Of a stretch of 64,000 nucleotides of DNA, positions 17,013 to 25,237 are shown in pieces. The first letter of the stretch is position 1. The number at the start of each line of letters is the position of its first letter. Both the position numbers and the translations under genes were made by a program. The stretch is from Flaviflagellibacter deserti (GTDB lineage: Bacteria; Pseudomonadota; Alphaproteobacteria; Rhizobiales; Methylopilaceae). Under the pieces are notes generated by a model that was not told where the DNA came from, made no database searches, and was given only the letters and a program-made list of their open reading frames with translations. Location of the stretch: contig NZ_JBHSJF010000005.1 in assembly GCF_042652085.1 (NCBI RefSeq), positions 62,001 through 126,000 on the forward strand, in the 5' to 3' direction.

Positions 17013-17315
17013 TCAGATCTCCGACAGGCGCGCCAGATAGGCCTCCAGCACATCGCGCTGCAGGACGAGGTTGGCGAACTTGCCGTCCCGGACGATCTCG
17101 ACCAGCCCGGCGGTCTCCAGTTCCTTCATGTGATGGGACATCGTCGCGGCGCTGATGTCCTGCATGTCCCTCAGCGCGCCACAGGCCATCGACCCCTTGC
17201 AGGTTCCGATCGCCTGGAGGATCTGCACGCGGCGCGGCTCGGCGAGCGCCCGGGCGATCTGGGCGAATTGCTTGTCGGTCAGCGTGACGGGGGCGGAAGA
17301 AGTCATGGCGTTCAT
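17013..17315 (-). CDS. ArsR family transcriptional regulator
   Basis: A 100-residue winged-helix repressor with ARALAEPRRVQILQAI (helix 2), the recognition helix region DISAATMSHHMKELETAGLV and a wing of DGKFANLVLQ. The CxC metal site of ArsR/SmtB sensors is absent; the two cysteines in GTCKGSMACGAL are seven residues apart and not at a known site. It belongs to the ArsR group that regulates metabolic genes in response to other signals. It lies just upstream of the SDR gene on the same strand. Confidence 0.85.
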   Translation of the reverse strand: MNAMTSSAPVTLTDKQFAQIARALAEPRRVQILQAIGTCKGSMACGALRDMQDISAATMSHHMKELETAGLVEIVRDGKFANLVLQRDVLEAYLARLSEI

Positions 17316-17442
17316 TTACGCCCAAATGGGCACGCCGCGCCAATGCCGCCAGCAGCCCCCGCGACTGCCCCCGACGGCGGCATGGGGACAACTTTCACTT
17401 GTCGTGTAGGGCGAACGACGTGGAAGATGATAAGATGCTGAT

Positions 17443-18135
17443 ATGAACTATGTCAGGTCCGTGTTGCCGCTCGATTTTCAGTCGGTCCCTCCCGACGAGC
17501 GCCCAAAGACTCGGGCTGAGCTCATCAAGGAAGAACTGGCCGACGCGATCGCTCGAGGCGCAATCGCACCCGGCGTCGCGCTGGACGAGGTAGGCCTCGC
17601 GCGCCGGTTCGGCGTATCGCGAACCCCCATTCGCGAAGCTATCCGCCAGCTCGAGGCGATCGGCTTCGCCGAAGCCAGGCCGCGGCGCGGCGCGGTCGTC
17701 GCTCATTTCACCCAGGACCGGCTGAACGAGATGTTCGCGGTCATGGCCGAGCTCGAGGCGCTATGCTCCCATTGGTCGGCGCTCAGCATGCCAGCCGCCG
17801 AGAAGGCCGCGCTCCGCTCGCTGCATGAGGATTGCGGAGCGATGGCCCAGAGCGGTCAGCTCGACGGCTATATGGAGCTGAACTTCGCTTTCCATGAAGC
17901 CATCTATCGCGGCAGCCAGAACTCCTATCTGGCCGAGTTGACCCTCGGCGTTCGCCAGCGCCTGGCGCCGTTCCGCCGTGCGCAGTTCCTCGGCTTCGAC
18001 CGCCTCAAGCTTTCGGTGATCGAGCACGGCCGCGTCGTCGAGGCAATCGAGCGCGGAGACGGTCCGGGCGCCGCCGAGGAGATGCGGCGGCATCTCAGGA
18101 TCGTCAGGGAATCAGTTGACGAGGTGAAGCGCTGA
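17443..18135 (+). CDS. GntR family regulator, FCD type
   Basis: A 230-residue regulator: winged helix at 24-90 (IARGAIAPGVALDEVGLARR, SRTPIREAIRQLEAIG) and an FCD helical domain (LNEMFAVMAELEALCSHW, LNFAFHEAIYRGS, EHGRVVEAIERGD). It ends at a bidirectional terminator facing the NMT1-type ABC operon on the other strand, of which it may be the regulator, although the two promoters lie far apart. AAGATGATAAGATGC before the ATG gives only a weak ribosome site. Confidence 0.85.
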   Translation: MNYVRSVLPLDFQSVPPDERPKTRAELIKEELADAIARGAIAPGVALDEVGLARRFGVSRTPIREAIRQLEAIGFAEARPRRGAVVAHFTQDRLNEMFAVMAELEALCSHWSALSMPAAEKAALRSLHEDCGAMAQSGQLDGYMELNFAFHEAIYRGSQNSYLAELTLGVRQRLAPFRRAQFLGFDRLKLSVIEHGRVVEAIERGDGPGAAEEMRRHLRIVRESVDEVKR

Positions 18136-18144
18136 AAAGAAAAA

Positions 18145-18170
18145 CCCCGGCGTGAAGCCGGGGCTTTGTT
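18145..18170. terminator. Bidirectional terminator between GntR and the ABC operon
   Basis: Stem CCCCGGC-GTGAA-GCCGGGG at 18145-18163, with an A-rich run before it (AAAAGAAAAA) and CTTTGTTG after it, so it can stop transcripts from both sides. Confidence 0.85.
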
Positions 18171-18190
18171 GTCGGCGTGGACTCTGAACC

Positions 18191-19246
18191 TCAGTTCACG
18201 GATTTCAGGTCGAGCCCCACATAGGCCTTGTCGACCACGTCGTTGGTCAGCAGGGCGTCGAGTTCGACCGGCCCCTTCAGCGGCTTCTGCTCTTCCTCGC
18301 CGAGCTGCATGAAGTCCATGTAGTTCTTCCAGCGCGCCGGCAGGATCGTGCCGTGCTTCTCGACCTCGGATGGCGCGGTGTAATAGGCGAGGACGAGCTT
18401 CCAGAACGGCTCCGCGACCGGGTTGTCGCCCAAAGTCGCCGCCGCCCATTTCGTCTTCATCAGCATGAACGCCTCGTCCGGATGGGCCTTCGCCCATGCC
18501 CAGCCCTTCAGAGTCGCGCGAACGAGCTTCGCCAGCGTCTCCGGCTTCTCCTTGAGCGTCTCGGCACGAACGGCGAGACCATCGCCCGGGAAGGTCGCGA
18601 CTTCCGGCGGCGTGATAACACGAAGCGGGATGCCCTGCGCCGGAATAAGAAGGATATCGCGCTTGGCGCCGGCATAGGCCTGGATGCGGCCCTCCTCGAA
18701 CGAACGTATCGTGGTGGGATCGCCTTCACCGGCGACGACCATCTTCACCTCCGAACCTTCCTTCACGCCGGCGACGGAGAGCGAGGCGCGGGTCATCGTC
18801 ACCTCACCACCGGCGAGATCCGAGAGGCCGAGCGTCTTGCCCTTCAGGTCGGCGATCGACTTGATGTCGCTCTTCTCCGGCACGACGATGTCGAATGTGT
18901 CCGGATAATAGACCTGCATGATCACCTTGAGCGGGAAGCCGGCATATTGCGTCTGCATCAGCGCGGCGGCCGAGACGATCGCGAACTCGACATTGCCGGC
19001 GGCGAGCTGGCGGGCGCCATCGGAGCTGCCCTTGGAGAACTTGATGTCGACGTCGAGCCCCTCGTCCTTGTAGTAGCCCTTCTCCATCGCGATGAAGAAC
19101 GGGAAGAGTTGCGCCGTCGGGCCGCCCTGCGCCGTGACGCCGACGATCTTCTCGAGCGCGAGGGACGGCCCCGCCGAGAGGACAAAAGATGCGCCGGCGA
19201 TGACGGCCATCGCCGTCCTGCGCGTAGTGTTCTTGAACGATCTCAT
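18191..19246 (-). CDS. ABC transporter substrate-binding protein, NMT1/THI5-like
   Basis: A 351-residue periplasmic protein. The start at 19246 lies behind GGAGGCAATA and begins with a signal peptide carrying TTRRTAMAVIAGASF, a possible Tat-type signal. The mature part contains FPFFIAMEKGYYKDEGLDVD, the family opening, and DIKSIADLKGKTLGLSD in lobe two. Last gene of an ATPase-permease-binding protein operon. Family ligands are pyrimidine precursors, sulfonates, nitrate and similar small molecules. Confidence 0.88.
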   Translation of the reverse strand: MRSFKNTTRRTAMAVIAGASFVLSAGPSLALEKIVGVTAQGGPTAQLFPFFIAMEKGYYKDEGLDVDIKFSKGSSDGARQLAAGNVEFAIVSAAALMQTQYAGFPLKVIMQVYYPDTFDIVVPEKSDIKSIADLKGKTLGLSDLAGGEVTMTRASLSVAGVKEGSEVKMVVAGEGDPTTIRSFEEGRIQAYAGAKRDILLIPAQGIPLRVITPPEVATFPGDGLAVRAETLKEKPETLAKLVRATLKGWAWAKAHPDEAFMLMKTKWAAATLGDNPVAEPFWKLVLAYYTAPSEVEKHGTILPARWKNYMDFMQLGEEEQKPLKGPVELDALLTNDVVDKAYVGLDLKSVN

Positions 19247-19275
19247 TATTGCCTCCGGTAGTCTGATTTCGATAC

Positions 19276-20130
19276 TCACATCCCCGACCAAAATATGATT
19301 TTCTTCTCAAGATTCTCGATGAGCTGGTAGACGACCAGGGTGAAGATCGAGAGCAGCAGGATCAGGACGAACACACCGCTGATATCGAGCTGGAAGTTGA
19401 AGGCGTGGATCAGGTAGCCGATGCCCGCCGAGGCACCGACGAACTCGCCGACGACGACGCCGAGCACCGCCAGCGTCCAGCAAAGCTTCACGCCCGCCAT
19501 CATCGTCGGCAGCGCGTTCGGCAGCAGGAGATAGCGGAAGGTCTGCCAGCGCGACGCGGTCAGCGAGCGCATCAGCTTCACCGCATTCGGTTCGACCGAA
19601 GCGAGCCCCGTCAGCGTGTTGAGGAACATCGGGAAGAAGCTCATCACCACGGCCATCGCGATCTTCGAGGCCTCGTCGAAGCCAAACCACGTGACGAAGA
19701 TTGGTGCCAGCACGATCTTCGGCGGCGCCTGCAGGGCGACGAGATAGGGATAGATCGTCGCCCGCACGCTCTCGAACATCGCGACCGAGACGCCGAACAC
19801 GACGCCGCTCGCGAGCCCGAGCGCGAAGCCGGCCGCGATCTCCGAAAGGGTCACCATGACGTTCGGCCAGAAATAGCTGGCGCTGGCGACACGGAAGAAT
19901 GCCGACAGCACCTCGCCCGGCGGCGGGATGATCAGCCGGTGGATCAGGCCGAGCGCCGAGAACAGCCACCACAGGAACAGCACGAACATGCCGAAGCCGG
20001 CGGCAAGCAGCCGGTTGGTCATGCGCTTGCGCCGCGCCCTCGCCTTCTCCTGCGCGATGTGTCGTTCGATCGTGGATGCGCGGCCCGTCTCCGCATCGCC
20101 GGCAATCGACTGGTCATAGGCGATGGTCAT
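19276..20130 (-). CDS. ABC transporter permease, SsuC type
   Basis: A 284-residue membrane protein with a 35-residue Lys/Arg-rich cytoplasmic N-terminus, six hydrophobic segments and the coupling region AVKLMRSLTASRWQTFRYLLLPNALP. The start overlaps the ATPase stop by one base (TGATG), implying coupling. It is the second permease of this type in the window but clearly diverged from that at 8576. Confidence 0.9.
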   Translation of the reverse strand: MTIAYDQSIAGDAETGRASTIERHIAQEKARARRKRMTNRLLAAGFGMFVLFLWWLFSALGLIHRLIIPPPGEVLSAFFRVASASYFWPNVMVTLSEIAAGFALGLASGVVFGVSVAMFESVRATIYPYLVALQAPPKIVLAPIFVTWFGFDEASKIAMAVVMSFFPMFLNTLTGLASVEPNAVKLMRSLTASRWQTFRYLLLPNALPTMMAGVKLCWTLAVLGVVVGEFVGASAGIGYLIHAFNFQLDISGVFVLILLLSIFTLVVYQLIENLEKKIIFWSGM

Positions 20131-20939
20131 CAGTCGACTCCCAGCATGTGGCGGATATCGAAGACGAGTTCGGAATAGCGGGGCTCGCGCATCATCTCGG
20201 TCTGGCGAGGGCGCGGCAGGTCGATCTCGACCACGCCGGCCAGCCGGCCCGGACGCGGGGTCATCACGAACACCCGGTCGGAGAGGAACACCGCCTCACC
20301 GATATTGTGAGTGACGAACACCACGGTCTTTCCGGTCGCCGACCAGATCCGCAGCAGTTCCAGGTTCATCGTCTCGCGGGTGAATTCGTCGAGCGCGCCG
20401 AAAGGCTCGTCCATCAGGAGTACGTCGGGGTCATGGGCGAGCAGCCGGGCGAGCGCCACGCGCTGACGCATGCCGCCGGAGAGTTCGTTCGGATAGCGGT
20501 CACCGAAGCCGGCAAGGCCGACGAGTTCCAGCAATTCCTGACAGCGCTCGGCCTGCGCCTTGCGGTCCAGCCCGAGGATCGCCCCCGGCAGGCGGATGTT
20601 CTCCATCACACTACGCCAGGGAAACAGCACGGCGGTCTGCAGCATGAAGCCGATATCGGGACGTGGCCGGTCGAGATCCTGGCCGTTCAACGTGAGCGTT
20701 CCCTCGGAACGCTCCTCCAGGCCACCCAGCAGGCTGAGCAAGGTGCTCTTGCCGCAACCGCTTGGCCCCACCAACGAGACGAACTCGCCCTCGCGGATGT
20801 CAAAGGATACGTCGTCGAGCGCGACGAGCGGGCCCGTGGAGGTCGCATAGATCTTGGTGAGATGACTGCCTTGGATCAGCGCCCTGTGGCGACTGTCTTG
20901 CGCCTCGGTTTTGGGCAATTGAGCCAAATCCAGCGCCAT
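20130..20939 (-). CDS. ABC transporter ATP-binding protein, SsuB type
   Basis: A 269-residue ATPase with Walker A GPSGCGKST, Q-loop FMLQTAVLFPWR, signature LSGGMRQR, Walker B VLLMDEPFGALDE and H-loop FVTHNIGEA. First gene of the second NMT1-type import operon. The upstream region has the eight-base palindrome TGCATGCA at 20971 and is rich in TGCAT/GCAC elements. Confidence 0.92.
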   Translation of the reverse strand: MALDLAQLPKTEAQDSRHRALIQGSHLTKIYATSTGPLVALDDVSFDIREGEFVSLVGPSGCGKSTLLSLLGGLEERSEGTLTLNGQDLDRPRPDIGFMLQTAVLFPWRSVMENIRLPGAILGLDRKAQAERCQELLELVGLAGFGDRYPNELSGGMRQRVALARLLAHDPDVLLMDEPFGALDEFTRETMNLELLRIWSATGKTVVFVTHNIGEAVFLSDRVFVMTPRPGRLAGVVEIDLPRPRQTEMMREPRYSELVFDIRHMLGVD

Positions 20940-20970
20940 TTGTCCGCCCCCGCATCATTGCACGCAGGAT

Positions 20971-20978
20971 TGCATGCA
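20971..20978. promoter_or_regulatory. Palindrome TGCATGCA upstream of the second ABC operon
   Basis: Perfect eight-base palindrome 32 bases before the ATPase start, surrounded by partial repeats (GCACG, TGCAT). It shares the TGCA core with the candidate operator at 7608-7622, which also lies between a GntR gene and an NMT1-type ABC operon. Regulatory role is a guess. Confidence 0.3.
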
Positions 20979-21072
20979 CGATGCGGATTACCCTGCATCA
21001 ACCGTGCCAAATCATCGACTAAAGTCTAGAATACGGAAGGCAGCCCTCGATGAGTGAATTGCCGGGGCCCGC

Positions 21073-21311
21073 CTAGCCTTCGAGATGCGGCTCGATGATC
21101 TGCGCCATTCGCGCGCTCGACGTCGAGGGCGGGGAAAAGCCGAAGATAGCGGCCCTCCCGGTCGAGCAAATTGATGAAGGCCGAATGGTCGATCGTGTAG
21201 TTGCCGCCGTCCGTCGGCACCTTCTGGTAGAACACCTTGTAGGCCTCGGCGAAGTTGCGGATTTCAGTCCTTCCGGTCAGCACCGCCAGACTAGGGTGGA
21301 GCAGCGGTACA
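21073..21311 (-). pseudogene. Remnant of a SCO1/SenC family gene
   Basis: The C-terminal third of a SCO protein can be read: HPSLAVLTGRTEIRNFAEAY, then KVPTDGGNYTIDHSAF with the copper-ligand His. Around position 21140 the frame shifts by one base, and the usual ending SSARMAQIIEPHLEG with a stop at 21073-21075 is found in the other frame. The N-terminal part, including the CxxxC copper site, is missing upstream of about 21311. An intact SCO gene sits at 32491, so this is a dead extra copy or transferred fragment. Confidence 0.75.
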
Positions 21312-21347
21312 TAGCAATCGCCTATAAAACATATTTATATTGTATAA

Positions 21348-21731
21348 TTAGCTGACATACTGCGCCACGCCGTTGCCGAACGACCAGTCCTCTGGCCGCA
21401 CCTCGACGAGGTTGATGAACACATCTTCGCGCCGCAGTCCGGCCCGCTCGTGCACGCCGTCAGCGACGGCTTTGTAGAAGGCCTTCTTGATCTCGACGGT
21501 ACGCCCGATCGAGAGCGTCACCTGGATCAGGATCGCGGCCTCGCTTCGCTCGATCCCAAGATAGTCCGGGTCGATGATCAGGTCGGACCTCGAATGCTCG
21601 GTGATCACCTGGAAACGATCGTTCTCAGGCACGTTCAACGTGGCGCGCATCGCCTCGTAGACGGTATCTCCGATCGCGCGACGCACATCGGCGCCCATTC
21701 CTTCAGGCACGTCGATACGGACAAGCGGCAT
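21348..21731 (-). CDS. Tautomerase family protein
   Basis: A 127-residue protein with Pro directly after the initiator Met (MPLVRIDVPEG), the catalytic N-terminal proline of the tautomerase superfamily. Length and the FQVITEHSRSDLIIDPDYLG region fit the Tautomerase_2 (malonate semialdehyde decarboxylase-like) group rather than the 60-residue 4-oxalocrotonate type. It acts on keto-enol substrates in the cytoplasm. It follows the S10 peptidase gene by 14 bases on the same strand and may be co-transcribed with it. Confidence 0.82.
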   Translation of the reverse strand: MPLVRIDVPEGMGADVRRAIGDTVYEAMRATLNVPENDRFQVITEHSRSDLIIDPDYLGIERSEAAILIQVTLSIGRTVEIKKAFYKAVADGVHERAGLRREDVFINLVEVRPEDWSFGNGVAQYVS

Positions 21732-21745
21732 CCTCGCTCACTCCT

Positions 21746-23239
21746 TCAAAGTCCTGCCTTGCGGTAGAAATCCCCGGCGTCGGTCGCAAACGCCGCCCTC
21801 GCCGCCGGGTCGAAATAGAACATGTGGCCGCCCTTGTAGGTCCGGAGCTCGGTCCGCTCCGCCAGTCCCTTCGCCGGCAGATGGTCGAGCACGTACCGGC
21901 TCACCGCATACGGGGTCACGGCATCGCTATGCCCGTGCGCCACGAGCACCGTCAGCTTCGGATTGAGCGCCAGGAGTTCCCGGAAATCGTGGTCCGCGCT
22001 GGCCGCGCCCATCCCGCCCCGCCCCCATTCCCATTTTCCCGCCACTTCGCGGTTGAGCAGGTTGAAGGTCATGTCGGTCTTGAAGCCCAGTTCGTCGCGC
22101 ATATAGCCGACGGCGAGGCCGCCGAGCGCCTGGGTGAAGCCGTCGAGCACGGGGTCCGAGCCGGTCTCATCCGCGTCCTCCGGGAACGGGTCCGGCGTCG
22201 CGAAAGCGGCATCGTAGGCGCTCGTGATCGCCCCTTCCTTCGCGCGCTTGCGGAATTCGTCGCCGACGAAGCCGCGCGTCCGCTCCACCACCTCGTAGGG
22301 CACGCCGGTCAGCGCCGAGACCTTCTCGAAGAAGGCGCGGCCCGCTCCACCCTCCGGCGGCTTGCCGGCCAGTGTCGAAAGGTAGTCGCCGAGCGCGAAG
22401 CGCTCCGCCTCCGCCAGTCTCTCCGGCGAGAATGTCTTCGTCCGATCCATCTCCGCCGCCGCCAGCGACGGCAATTGCAGCGCCGCCTGCAGCGCGAAAC
22501 GGTCGGTGCCGAACATCAGCCGCCCCTCCAGGAATGGCGACAGCATGGTGATGCCGGAGACCAGAATGCCCTGGTCCTCCTGCAGCGCCTTGGCCACCTT
22601 CACGCTGCGGAAGCCGCCATAGCTCTCGCCGAGCAGATATTTCGGCGAGGCGCCGCGGCTGTTCTTGGCCACATAGAGCGAAATCACCTTGGCGATCGAC
22701 GAGGCGTCCGCCCCGATGCTCCAGAAATCGGAGGCCTTGTCGGCCTTGGCCGCGCGGCTCCAGCCGGCGCCGACCGGGTCGATCAGAACGAGGTCGGTGA
22801 ATGTGAGCCAGGTATCGGGATTGTCGTGCAGCCGCGCGGTCGCGGCATCGGACGGCTGCGAGAAGTCGACGACCTTCGGCCCGACCACGCCGAGATGCAG
22901 ATAGGCCGAGGATGCTCCCGGCCCGCCATTGAACACGAAGGTCACGGGCCGCGAACCGGCGTCCGCGCCCTTCAGCACATAGGCGGTGTAGGTGATCGCG
23001 GCGGAGCGTTCGCCGCTCTGGTCGAACAGGGAGAAAGTGCCGGCGGTCGCGGTATAGGCCAGCGCGCCGGTGGGAAGGTCGAGCCTGTGCTCGGTCGTAC
23101 TATCGGCCGGCAGGAGCGCGAGAACGCCCTCCCGTCCCGGTCCGGAACTGTCGGGCCGCTCCTGCGCGTAGGCGGGCGACACGGCAAGCACAAGGGCGAA
23201 TGCGCCCGCGACGGCGGACCGGAATGCGGAAAAGGCCAT
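21746..23239 (-). CDS. Exported serine carboxypeptidase-like protein, peptidase family S10
   Basis: A 497-residue protein with signal peptide (1-25, ending SPAYA). The oxyanion motif NGGPGASS is at 104-111, catalytic Ser206 in LLGESYGGF, Asp in VAHGHSDAVTPY and His in YKGGHMFYFD. This set defines S10 carboxypeptidases; bacterial members are periplasmic and poorly studied. The ATG follows AAGAGGAGCATGC. Length matches bacterial homologues. Confidence 0.9.
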   Translation of the reverse strand: MAFSAFRSAVAGAFALVLAVSPAYAQERPDSSGPGREGVLALLPADSTTEHRLDLPTGALAYTATAGTFSLFDQSGERSAAITYTAYVLKGADAGSRPVTFVFNGGPGASSAYLHLGVVGPKVVDFSQPSDAATARLHDNPDTWLTFTDLVLIDPVGAGWSRAAKADKASDFWSIGADASSIAKVISLYVAKNSRGASPKYLLGESYGGFRSVKVAKALQEDQGILVSGITMLSPFLEGRLMFGTDRFALQAALQLPSLAAAEMDRTKTFSPERLAEAERFALGDYLSTLAGKPPEGGAGRAFFEKVSALTGVPYEVVERTRGFVGDEFRKRAKEGAITSAYDAAFATPDPFPEDADETGSDPVLDGFTQALGGLAVGYMRDELGFKTDMTFNLLNREVAGKWEWGRGGMGAASADHDFRELLALNPKLTVLVAHGHSDAVTPYAVSRYVLDHLPAKGLAERTELRTYKGGHMFYFDPAARAAFATDAGDFYRKAGL

Positions 23240-23316
23240 GCATGCTCCTCTTGCCCCGCAGTCTTATGTGGGGAGGAGCACCGGCCGCGCCAGTACCGCG
23301 CGTCAGGTACCGCGCA

Positions 23317-23526
23317 TCAGGCCTTCTTGGCGGATTTCTTCTTCGGAGCCGGCGGCGCGGCGTTCGCGGCCTCCTCGGCTTCCTTGGCGAGCCGCATGGC
23401 GCGCAGCTTTTCGGTACGCTTGGCCATCTGCACGCGCTCGTCGTGATACTCGGCCATCGCCTTCACGCCGTCCTGGGACTGCTGCTGGCGCAATTTCTTG
23501 CGTTCCTCGGTGACCTCAGAGGCCAT
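23317..23526 (-). CDS. Small basic coiled-coil protein, unknown function
   Basis: A 69-residue, highly charged protein: MASEVTEERKKLRQQQ at the start, a predicted helix with heptad character, and a Lys/Ala/Pro-rich tail (APPAPKKKSAKKA). Its ATG overlaps the stop of the gene before it by one base (TAATG), so the two small proteins are coupled. No named family recognised. Confidence 0.7.
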   Translation of the reverse strand: MASEVTEERKKLRQQQSQDGVKAMAEYHDERVQMAKRTEKLRAMRLAKEAEEAANAAPPAPKKKSAKKA

Positions 23527-23708
23527 TACTCATCCTCCGGCTTCAACGGCGGCGGCGGCTCGGTAGCCGCCTTCTTGCGCGCGTCGAGCTCATACGACTC
23601 GGCGAGGTTGTTCATCAGCGAGCGGTGCTCGGGAGAGCCGGACTTGCCCTGCTCCCGGAAGAAGTCGGCCTGGTCCTGAAGGCTCTTTTTCTCGGTCAGC
23701 TCATTCAC
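23526..23708 (-). CDS. Small hypothetical protein upstream of the coiled-coil protein
   Basis: A 60-residue protein read from GTG 23708 (NELTEKKSLQDQADFFREQG, later SPEHRSLMNNLAESYELDAR, Pro-rich end). A longer reading frame to 23738 would begin inside the cold-shock terminator and is rejected. It is helical and acidic, and its stop overlaps the next start. The start codon is uncertain because the ribosome site is poor. Confidence 0.6.
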   Translation of the reverse strand: MNELTEKKSLQDQADFFREQGKSGSPEHRSLMNNLAESYELDARKKAATEPPPPLKPEDE

Positions 23709-23724
23709 CCCGCTCGGCAAGCAA

Positions 23725-23749
23725 AAAGGCCCGGGCAAAGCCGGGCCTT
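23725..23749 (-). terminator. Terminator of the cold-shock gene
   Basis: Stem AAGGCCCGG / CCGGGCCTT (23726-23734 with 23741-23749) and, reading the minus strand, a run of five T at 23727-23723. It lies just after the cold-shock stop. Confidence 0.85.
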
Positions 23750-23756
23750 CGTTTCG

Positions 23757-23963
23757 TCAGGCGGTCTGCAGGCTCGCAGCCTTGGTCTTGCCGCGGTCGC
23801 TGACGACCTCGAACGAAACCTTCTGGCCTTCGCTGAGCGTGTAGATGCCAGCCTGCTCGAGCGCGGTTGCGTGGACGAACACGTCCGGGCCGCCGCTCTC
23901 GGGCTGGATGAATCCGAAGCCCTTCTGCGAGTTGTAGAACTTGACGATACCTGTCTGAGCCAT
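23757..23963 (-). CDS. Cold-shock domain protein
   Basis: A 68-residue single cold-shock domain with RNP1 KGFGFI and RNP2 VFVHATALE, the RNA-binding surface of CspA-type chaperones. The longer space before it (23964-24229) serves as leader and promoter and holds the motif GCGCATTTGCGCGC just upstream of the start, a possible leader stem. Proteins of this type melt mRNA structure and can be cold- or stationary-phase induced; nothing here tells which. Confidence 0.93.
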   Translation of the reverse strand: MAQTGIVKFYNSQKGFGFIQPESGGPDVFVHATALEQAGIYTLSEGQKVSFEVVSDRGKTKAASLQTA

Positions 23964-24229
23964 GTGATGGCCTCCGTATTACGCGCATTTGCGCGCTGCC
24001 TAACTTACGAACATTCGGGACGTGACTTGATGCACACCACCGATAGGCGCGTACGGACAAGGCAAACCAAAAGTGTCGGCCCAGCACAACCAGGCGAGGA
24101 AAGATTTTCCCCACCGGTTTTATTCGGTTCGATTGAGCCGGAAATGCGTGCTGCGCTTTCGTAATATGGACTCGTTCGCTCGAAATTCAAAGGGATGCGC
24201 CGATTTTATTTTCGTGGTAGTTCTGAAAA

Positions 24230-24424
24230 ATGCATAAATATTCCATTGGACAATCCGTGCTTTTCACCGGCGAAGCAGGCTCGCAGAACGCGACCGGACG
24301 CTATGAAATCACTCGCCTATTGCCGGAAAATTCCTCGGGCGAGCTGCAATACCGCCTGCGCAAGCTGCCCGAAGGGCCCGAGCGCGTGGTGCGCGAGCAC
24401 CAGCTGACCACCGAGGCGCTCTGA
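24230..24424 (+). CDS. Small conserved protein, family A copy 1
   Basis: A 64-residue protein beginning MHKYSIGQSVLFTG and ending in a block GELQYRLRKLPEGPERVVRE. The same block, YEvxRxxPE-GELQYRI-ERVVxExQ, occurs in the 84-residue product of 25534-25788, and a wrecked third copy lies at 25843-25961. The SVLFTG/VEWTK opening suggests a small beta-barrel domain, but no function is known. The ribosome site before the ATG is weak. Confidence 0.65.
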   Translation: MHKYSIGQSVLFTGEAGSQNATGRYEITRLLPENSSGELQYRLRKLPEGPERVVREHQLTTEAL

Positions 24425-24434
24425 ACGGATTCCA

Positions 24435-24636
24435 TGCCGGAACGGAAGTCCCGGCGCCCCGTTGAACTCGGACACTGTCTCCGACAGCGGCAGTGCTGCG
24501 ACCGGTCGACGGTCGGTCGAGTATGGGAACCTCTCGACCCGATCTCCTGGTTGCTCTGATGGCGCCTTCCGTTCCCGGCCAGTAACCGGCGCGGTGACCC
24601 GTCGAGAAGAGCCCGCTCCCAGGCGGGCTTCTTTTT
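24435..24636 (+). ncRNA. Candidate structured RNA with its own terminator
   Basis: No open frame of note, but strong pairing potential. A ten-base closing helix joins 24439-24448 to 24566-24575. Inside are CTGTC-TCC-GACAG (24475-24487) and GGTCGAG/CTCGACC (24515-24521 with 24533-24539). Downstream a rho-independent terminator follows. It could be a free small RNA or the structured 3' end of the mRNA from 24230. No known RNA family is recognised. Confidence 0.4.
24610..24635 (+). terminator. Rho-independent terminator
   Basis: Stem AGCCCGC (24610-24616) with GCGGGCT (24623-24629), loop TCCCAG, then TCTTTTT. It ends the transcript carrying the small protein at 24230 and the structured region after it. 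Confidence 0.85.
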
Positions 24637-24666
24637 GCCCGCCTCCGCGTCATTCCTCGCGGCCCG

Positions 24667-24912
24667 TCATTCCTCGCGGATAGCCGCGATCGCCGTGCGC
24701 CCGGCATCGCTCTCATAGATATCCAGGATCTGCCGGTGGTCGAGCGAGAGCTCGCCGCATTCGATCGTGCAGCGAATCAGCAAATCGCGTTGCTCCTCGA
24801 CCGCGTGGCGCACCGCCATCGCCAGGCTCGGGAACCGCCGATAGGACGGCGGCCGCCCCATCGACGTCGATTTCCGTCGCGTGTAGAGCCCGGCCGGCTG
24901 CTGAAAGTCCAT
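24667..24912 (-). CDS. Small hypothetical protein
   Basis: An 81-residue protein from ATG 24912 (MDFQQPAGLYTRRKSTSMGR). The middle PSLAMAVRHAVEEQRDLLIR is helical, and the C-terminus reads LDIYESDAGRTAIAAIREE. The longer in-frame ORF to 25218 overlaps the next gene and is rejected. No domain recognised. It is the last of four small genes on this strand. Confidence 0.6.
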   Translation of the reverse strand: MDFQQPAGLYTRRKSTSMGRPPSYRRFPSLAMAVRHAVEEQRDLLIRCTIECGELSLDHRQILDIYESDAGRTAIAAIREE

Positions 24913-24970
24913 TCCCCGCGACTCCGTCGAGATTGCCGTCGCAGCGCGAGAGCCTGTGAGGTCATCCACC

Positions 24971-25201
24971 TTAGGTGCGCCGGATGACAGGACGGTCGGC
25001 CATGTATCGGAACGTCCGCCCGTCGCGGTCGTGCCCCTGCCAGCAGGCGCGCTCCTGGTCGAATTTGAAGGTCGAATGGCTCCGCGCCAGAAGCTCGGCG
25101 TGGTTCTGCGCCTGCCAGAGCGAATCGTAGCGGCTGACGGTGGAGGAAATGGCGATGACGGACGGTCCTTCGACCTCCATCCGGGTGACGATGTATGCCA
25201 T
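24971..25201 (-). CDS. Small hypothetical protein
   Basis: A 76-residue protein, MAYIVTRMEVEGPSVIA at the start, behind CAGGAGGTACCC. It has SLWQAQNHAELLARSHSTFK and a C-terminal GRTFRYMADRPVIRRT. The composition is normal for a genuine gene and the ribosome site is excellent, but no family is recognised. Confidence 0.65.
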   Translation of the reverse strand: MAYIVTRMEVEGPSVIAISSTVSRYDSLWQAQNHAELLARSHSTFKFDQERACWQGHDRDGRTFRYMADRPVIRRT

Positions 25202-25237
25202 GGGTACCTCCTGAACAAAGAGAAACGCGCCCGCGCG

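Noticed and set aside
16150..17391. A 413-residue fused frame covering SDR and the ArsR region
   Set aside because: The first 164 residues are out-of-frame reading of the ArsR gene and its promoter. The SDR gene starts at 16899 with a good ribosome site.
24667..25218. One 183-residue gene
   Set aside because: Its first 102 residues overlap the better-supported 76-residue gene at 24971-25201 in another frame; the internal ATG at 24912 gives a plausible separate protein.
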